Part shown: positions 61,499 to 64,000 of the stretch, one piece after another | Position numbering within the stretch: the first letter of the stretch is position 1 | How the letters are laid out: every line of letters starts with the position of its first letter | Source of the DNA: SZUA-365 sp964635845 | GTDB lineage: Bacteria; Bacteroidota; Ignavibacteria; SZUA-365 | DNA: 64,000 nt | NCBI GenBank assembly: GCA_964635845.1 | Contig: CAZWNO010000003.1 | Coordinates: 40,389 to 104,388 of the forward strand | Direction of reading: 5' to 3' | Made by a program: the position numbers and the translations under genes | The notes under the pieces: model-generated | Database searches by the model: none | Told to the model about the DNA's origin: nothing | The model's input: only the letters and a program-made list of their open reading frames with translations

Positions 61499-62215
61499 TC
61501 AGTGCCGATTCAGCGGCGATGTCCTCACGGCATTCACGAACATCTGAGTTACGACGTGGGGACGCGTGATAGCCGATCCGACCACGACGGCATAGGCGCC
61601 GAGTTCGATCGCCCGGGCCGCGCTCTCGGGCGTCCAGATGCGCCCCTCCGCGACGACCGGAATGGTCAGGGAATTCGAGAGTTCGTGAATGAGGGTGAAA
61701 TCCGGGGTTTGATAGTCCTTCACCACGGTCCCGGCAGTGTATCCGGAGAGCGTGGTCGCCACGACGTCGGCACCGCATTCCGCTGCGTGGACGCCTTCAC
61801 GAAAGGTCGCGATATCGGCCCAAAGAAGCGCGTTGAATCGTTTCCGCAGGTCTTCGAAGAAAAGGAATCCGTCACTCCCGTCCGGCCGCTTCCGTCGCGT
61901 TGCGTCGATGGCAACCAGATCGGCGCCCGCGGCGATGAGGCGTTCCACGTCGTCTGTCGTGGGCGTAATCAGCGGCGAACCGTCGTCGTAGCTGCCCTGC
62001 GTGAATCCGATGATGGGGAGCGCGGTGCGAGACCGGATCTGGCGTATGCTGTCCGCGCCTTCGATACGCAGGCCGGCCGCTCCTCCCCTCTCGGCCGTGC
62101 GCGCGAAATAGGAGAGCAGCTCGGGCATCGATTCGAGCTCTTCCTCGTCGATGTGGCAGGACACGATCAGACCGCGCTGCATGGCGGTAAGTTTTTCATC
62201 GATGATCATGGACAC
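61499..62215 (-). CDS. nanE: N-acetylmannosamine-6-phosphate 2-epimerase
   Basis: TIM-barrel enzyme converting ManNAc-6-P to GlcNAc-6-P in amino-sugar/sialic-acid breakdown. It is 238 aa from the GTG at 62215; ATG at 62209 is the alternative and is better spaced from GGAG. RGLIVSCHIDEEE, GAAGLRIEG, LPIIGFTQGSYDDGSPLITPT, GADLVAIDATRRKRPDG, ADIATFREGVHAAECGADVVATTLSGYT and VAEGRIWTPESAARAIELGAYAVVVGSAITRP are the family blocks, with the catalytic Lys in RKRP and Glu in AEGR. No other nan genes are nearby. Confidence 0.92.
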   Translation of the reverse strand: MSMIIDEKLTAMQRGLIVSCHIDEEELESMPELLSYFARTAERGGAAGLRIEGADSIRQIRSRTALPIIGFTQGSYDDGSPLITPTTDDVERLIAAGADLVAIDATRRKRPDGSDGFLFFEDLRKRFNALLWADIATFREGVHAAECGADVVATTLSGYTAGTVVKDYQTPDFTLIHELSNSLTIPVVAEGRIWTPESAARAIELGAYAVVVGSAITRPHVVTQMFVNAVRTSPLNRH

Positions 62216-62236
62216 AGAACTCCGTAAAGGCGATGG

Positions 62237-62977
62237 TTAGACGATCGTCCGCAGAATCCGGGAACACAAAAATACGAAGATGCCGAATACGAGCAGCAGC
62301 GGAATCTGCTGCAGCAGGACGGAGCGATACGCGGGTCCGTAGATCCGGAATCCCAGCGGCAGCAGGAGCACTGTCCAGAGCGTGGAGAGCACGCTCAGCA
62401 CCGCGAAAATCCAGAACGGGACGGGAAGCAAATCCCATGGCGCCGGATTCGTCGAGAACAGGATGAGACCGAATACGCCGAGTTGAAGGGGCAGAACAAG
62501 CACTGACGCCCACATCACGGGTGCGAAGCTCCAGGCGATCAGCGCCGATACATCACGGTACGCGACGGCGATACCGAAGCGCCAGCGAAAAAGTCCTTTC
62601 TGGCCAAGCGCGACAAGCGTGAGCAGCAGCAGGCCGAGCGGAGGTCCCAGCAGGACGATACCGCCCAGCATGTATCCGAACGGCAGGTCGGTATCCCCTG
62701 CTCGGGCGACGAACAGCATCACGGCGAGGAACAGCGGCCCGCAGAGAGCGAACAGCAGATGCGTGTAATTTTTCTGCTCGCTGCGCCCGATGCGGAGCAT
62801 CGTGCGCGACGGACTTTCCATCATTCCCCACAGCGTGGAGAACAGGTTCAGCGAGGGAACGCGATCGCGAACGAACGCCCCGCAGTCGCCGCATCGAAGC
62901 TGAAGCGTGAAATTCTCCTTCCCGCACGATGGGCAGGGATCCATCCACGCGGACCGCGGCCGTGTCGCAGCATTCAT
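62237..62977 (-). CDS. Zinc-ribbon, Yip1-like membrane protein
   Basis: A 246-aa protein. Residues 14-33 form a zinc ribbon (CPSCGKENFTLQLRCGDCG). A short linker is followed by five hydrophobic segments (about 75-97, 105-128, 145-170, 175-200 and 225-245) in a Yip1/DUF-type arrangement with a SLNLFSTLWGMMESPSRTMLRI stretch before the first helix, which is common in that family. Function unknown; possibly membrane trafficking or scaffold. It lies between secA (36 nt) and nanE (21 nt), so the three may be co-transcribed. Confidence 0.8.
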   Translation of the reverse strand: MNAATRPRSAWMDPCPSCGKENFTLQLRCGDCGAFVRDRVPSLNLFSTLWGMMESPSRTMLRIGRSEQKNYTHLLFALCGPLFLAVMLFVARAGDTDLPFGYMLGGIVLLGPPLGLLLLTLVALGQKGLFRWRFGIAVAYRDVSALIAWSFAPVMWASVLVLPLQLGVFGLILFSTNPAPWDLLPVPFWIFAVLSVLSTLWTVLLLPLGFRIYGPAYRSVLLQQIPLLLVFGIFVFLCSRILRTIV

Positions 62978-63013
62978 CCGTACTGTCCGCTATTCACGAT
63001 CCGGTCGCGACTG

Positions 63014-64000
63014 TTATTCCGCACCATGACAGTTCTTGTATTTTTTTCCGCTGCCGCAGGGACACATTTCGTTGCGGCCCGGCCGTTTCTCCACACGTAT
63101 CGGCTGGCGCTTCCCCGCCGTCGCCTCGGAGGGTGCCTCGTGTCCGGGGATCGGAGGCTGATTGCCACGGAAGCCCATGCCGTCCGATGCCTGGTGGCTG
63201 GTCACGAGATCGGAGACGCGCGGACCGCGCGGCCGCTGCGGCATTTCCTCGCGCACCGGGTACAGGCGGAAGACCATGCCGAGGACTTCGCGATTGATCA
63301 TTCCGAGCATCTGCACGAACAGGTCGAACGCCTCGCGCTTGTATTCGATCAAGGGGTCCTTTTGTCCGTAGGCGCGCATGTGGATGCCTTCCTTGAGATC
63401 ATCCATCTCGCGCAGATGCTCCTTCCAGCGCAGGTCGATCACCTGGAGCATGGCCATGCGCATCAGCTGCTGCATCAGATCATTGCCGAGCTGTTCCCCT
63501 TTCCTGCGCAGGAAATCCATCGCGTTGCTGACGATCTGCTCCTTGAGTTCCGGTGCTCCGGAAATGCTGATCCGCTCACTGTTGAGGTCGAGATCGACCA
63601 CGAGGTTGCGGCGCACTTCCTCGCGCAACGCTTCCATGTCCCCGGCCTCCCAGTACTGGTTGGCGATATCCTCCGCGTACTGATCGATCATTTCGAGGAT
63701 CTCATCCTTGAGATTCTCGCCGATCAAGGCCTGTTTGCGCCGCGAGTAGATCACCGTGCGCTGCTGGTTCATCACATCGTCGTACTCGAGCAGGCGCTTG
63801 CGGATGCCGAAGTTGTTTTCCTCGACTTTCTTCTGGGCGCGCTCGACCGACTTCGTGATCATGCTGTGCTTGATGACCTCGCCATCCTGCACGCCGAGCC
63901 GGGTCATCACCGATGCGATGCGGTCGGATTTGAACAGCCGCATGAGATCGTCTTCGAGGGACAGGTAAAAACGCGATACGCCGGGATCTCCCTGGCGGCC
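63014..64000 (-). CDS. secA: SecA, protein-translocase ATPase (C-terminal part; cut by window end)
   Basis: Motor of the Sec export pathway. The frame is open to the window edge, so the N-terminal part, including most of the nucleotide-binding domains, lies beyond 64000. Visible are the end of NBD2 (GRQGDPGVSRFYLSLEDDLM), the helical scaffold/wing (KRLLEYDDVMNQQRTVIYSRR, IDLRWKEHLREMDDLKEGI and GQKDPLIEYKREAF) and the C-terminal zinc-binding tail GRNEMCPCGSGKKYKNCHG that contacts SecB or ribosomes. A stretch of about 45 Gly/Pro/Arg-rich residues links wing and tail. Confidence 0.96.
   Translation of the reverse strand, partial: GRQGDPGVSRFYLSLEDDLMRLFKSDRIASVMTRLGVQDGEVIKHSMITKSVERAQKKVEENNFGIRKRLLEYDDVMNQQRTVIYSRRKQALIGENLKDEILEMIDQYAEDIANQYWEAGDMEALREEVRRNLVVDLDLNSERISISGAPELKEQIVSNAMDFLRRKGEQLGNDLMQQLMRMAMLQVIDLRWKEHLREMDDLKEGIHMRAYGQKDPLIEYKREAFDLFVQMLGMINREVLGMVFRLYPVREEMPQRPRGPRVSDLVTSHQASDGMGFRGNQPPIPGHEAPSEATAGKRQPIRVEKRPGRNEMCPCGSGKKYKNCHGAE

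Overview
The window is chromosomal sequence from a GC-rich, free-living bacterium of the Bacteroidota/Chlorobiota (FCB) group. I cannot place it more finely; lineages such as Kapabacteria, Ignavibacteria or Rhodothermota are possible. The evidence is a PorQ-like type IX secretion protein (6611-7561), a secreted hydrolase with a type IX/FlgD-like C-terminal domain (40280-41287), RNase Y, a paired OmpP1/FadL porin and GDSL lipoprotein, and promoter-like sites close to the Bacteroidota TAnnTTTG consensus. Seven runs of N, all inside genes, show a draft (probably metagenome-derived) scaffold. GTG and TTG starts are common, and infC appears to start at ACG. I saw no IS element, prophage, CRISPR array or integron.

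Plus strand, 1-28651, is mostly housekeeping. It holds the end of hslU, two small unknown genes, an MBL-fold hydrolase, a HAD phosphatase, acpS, a lipase-like lipoprotein (damaged in this assembly), a nitronate monooxygenase-like protein, porQ, a CPBP membrane protein, pdxJ and tRNA-Val(GAC). Then comes the translation block thrS-infC-rpmI-rplT-pheS-pheT. After it lie a coiled-coil protein, zapA, a predicted 6S RNA, rny, coaE, an argD-type aminotransferase, nadB, xseA (frameshifted), xseB, dxs, a secreted phosphodiester glycosidase, ribD and ribE.

Minus strand, 28679-46432, is an envelope/glycan region. Read in the direction of transcription it starts with a 2-hydroxyacyl-CoA-dehydratase-like protein and a double activase fused to a DUF2229-type domain. 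A secreted SGNH hydrolase, a secreted PIG-L deacetylase and two glycosyltransferases follow. Next are a Wzx-type flippase, a hexapeptide acyltransferase, a CelD/FemAB-like acyltransferase, a GNAT acetyltransferase and a cytoplasmic PIG-L deacetylase. Seven of these junctions are 4-nt stop/start overlaps. The run ends with two paralogous secreted proteins, each built from two copies of one module, then a methyltransferase and a third glycosyltransferase. The flippase-acyltransferase-deacetylase part is best read as making and exporting a glycan whose amino groups are deacetylated and re-acylated.

Plus strand 46737-48842 is an NfeD-type membrane protease plus slipin pair. Minus strand 48882-64000 carries the BrkB/YihY protein and purL, the GDSL lipoprotein and OmpP1/FadL porin, the biotin carboxylase and biotin carrier pair, mutS2, exbB-exbD-exbD, nanE, a zinc-ribbon Yip1-like membrane protein and the C-terminal third of secA, cut by the window end.

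Most worth following up are the 6S RNA between zapA and rny, the ACG start of infC, the double activase carrying two complete Cys pairs in one chain, the overlap-coupled glycan acyl-editing operon, and the four-copy secreted module family.
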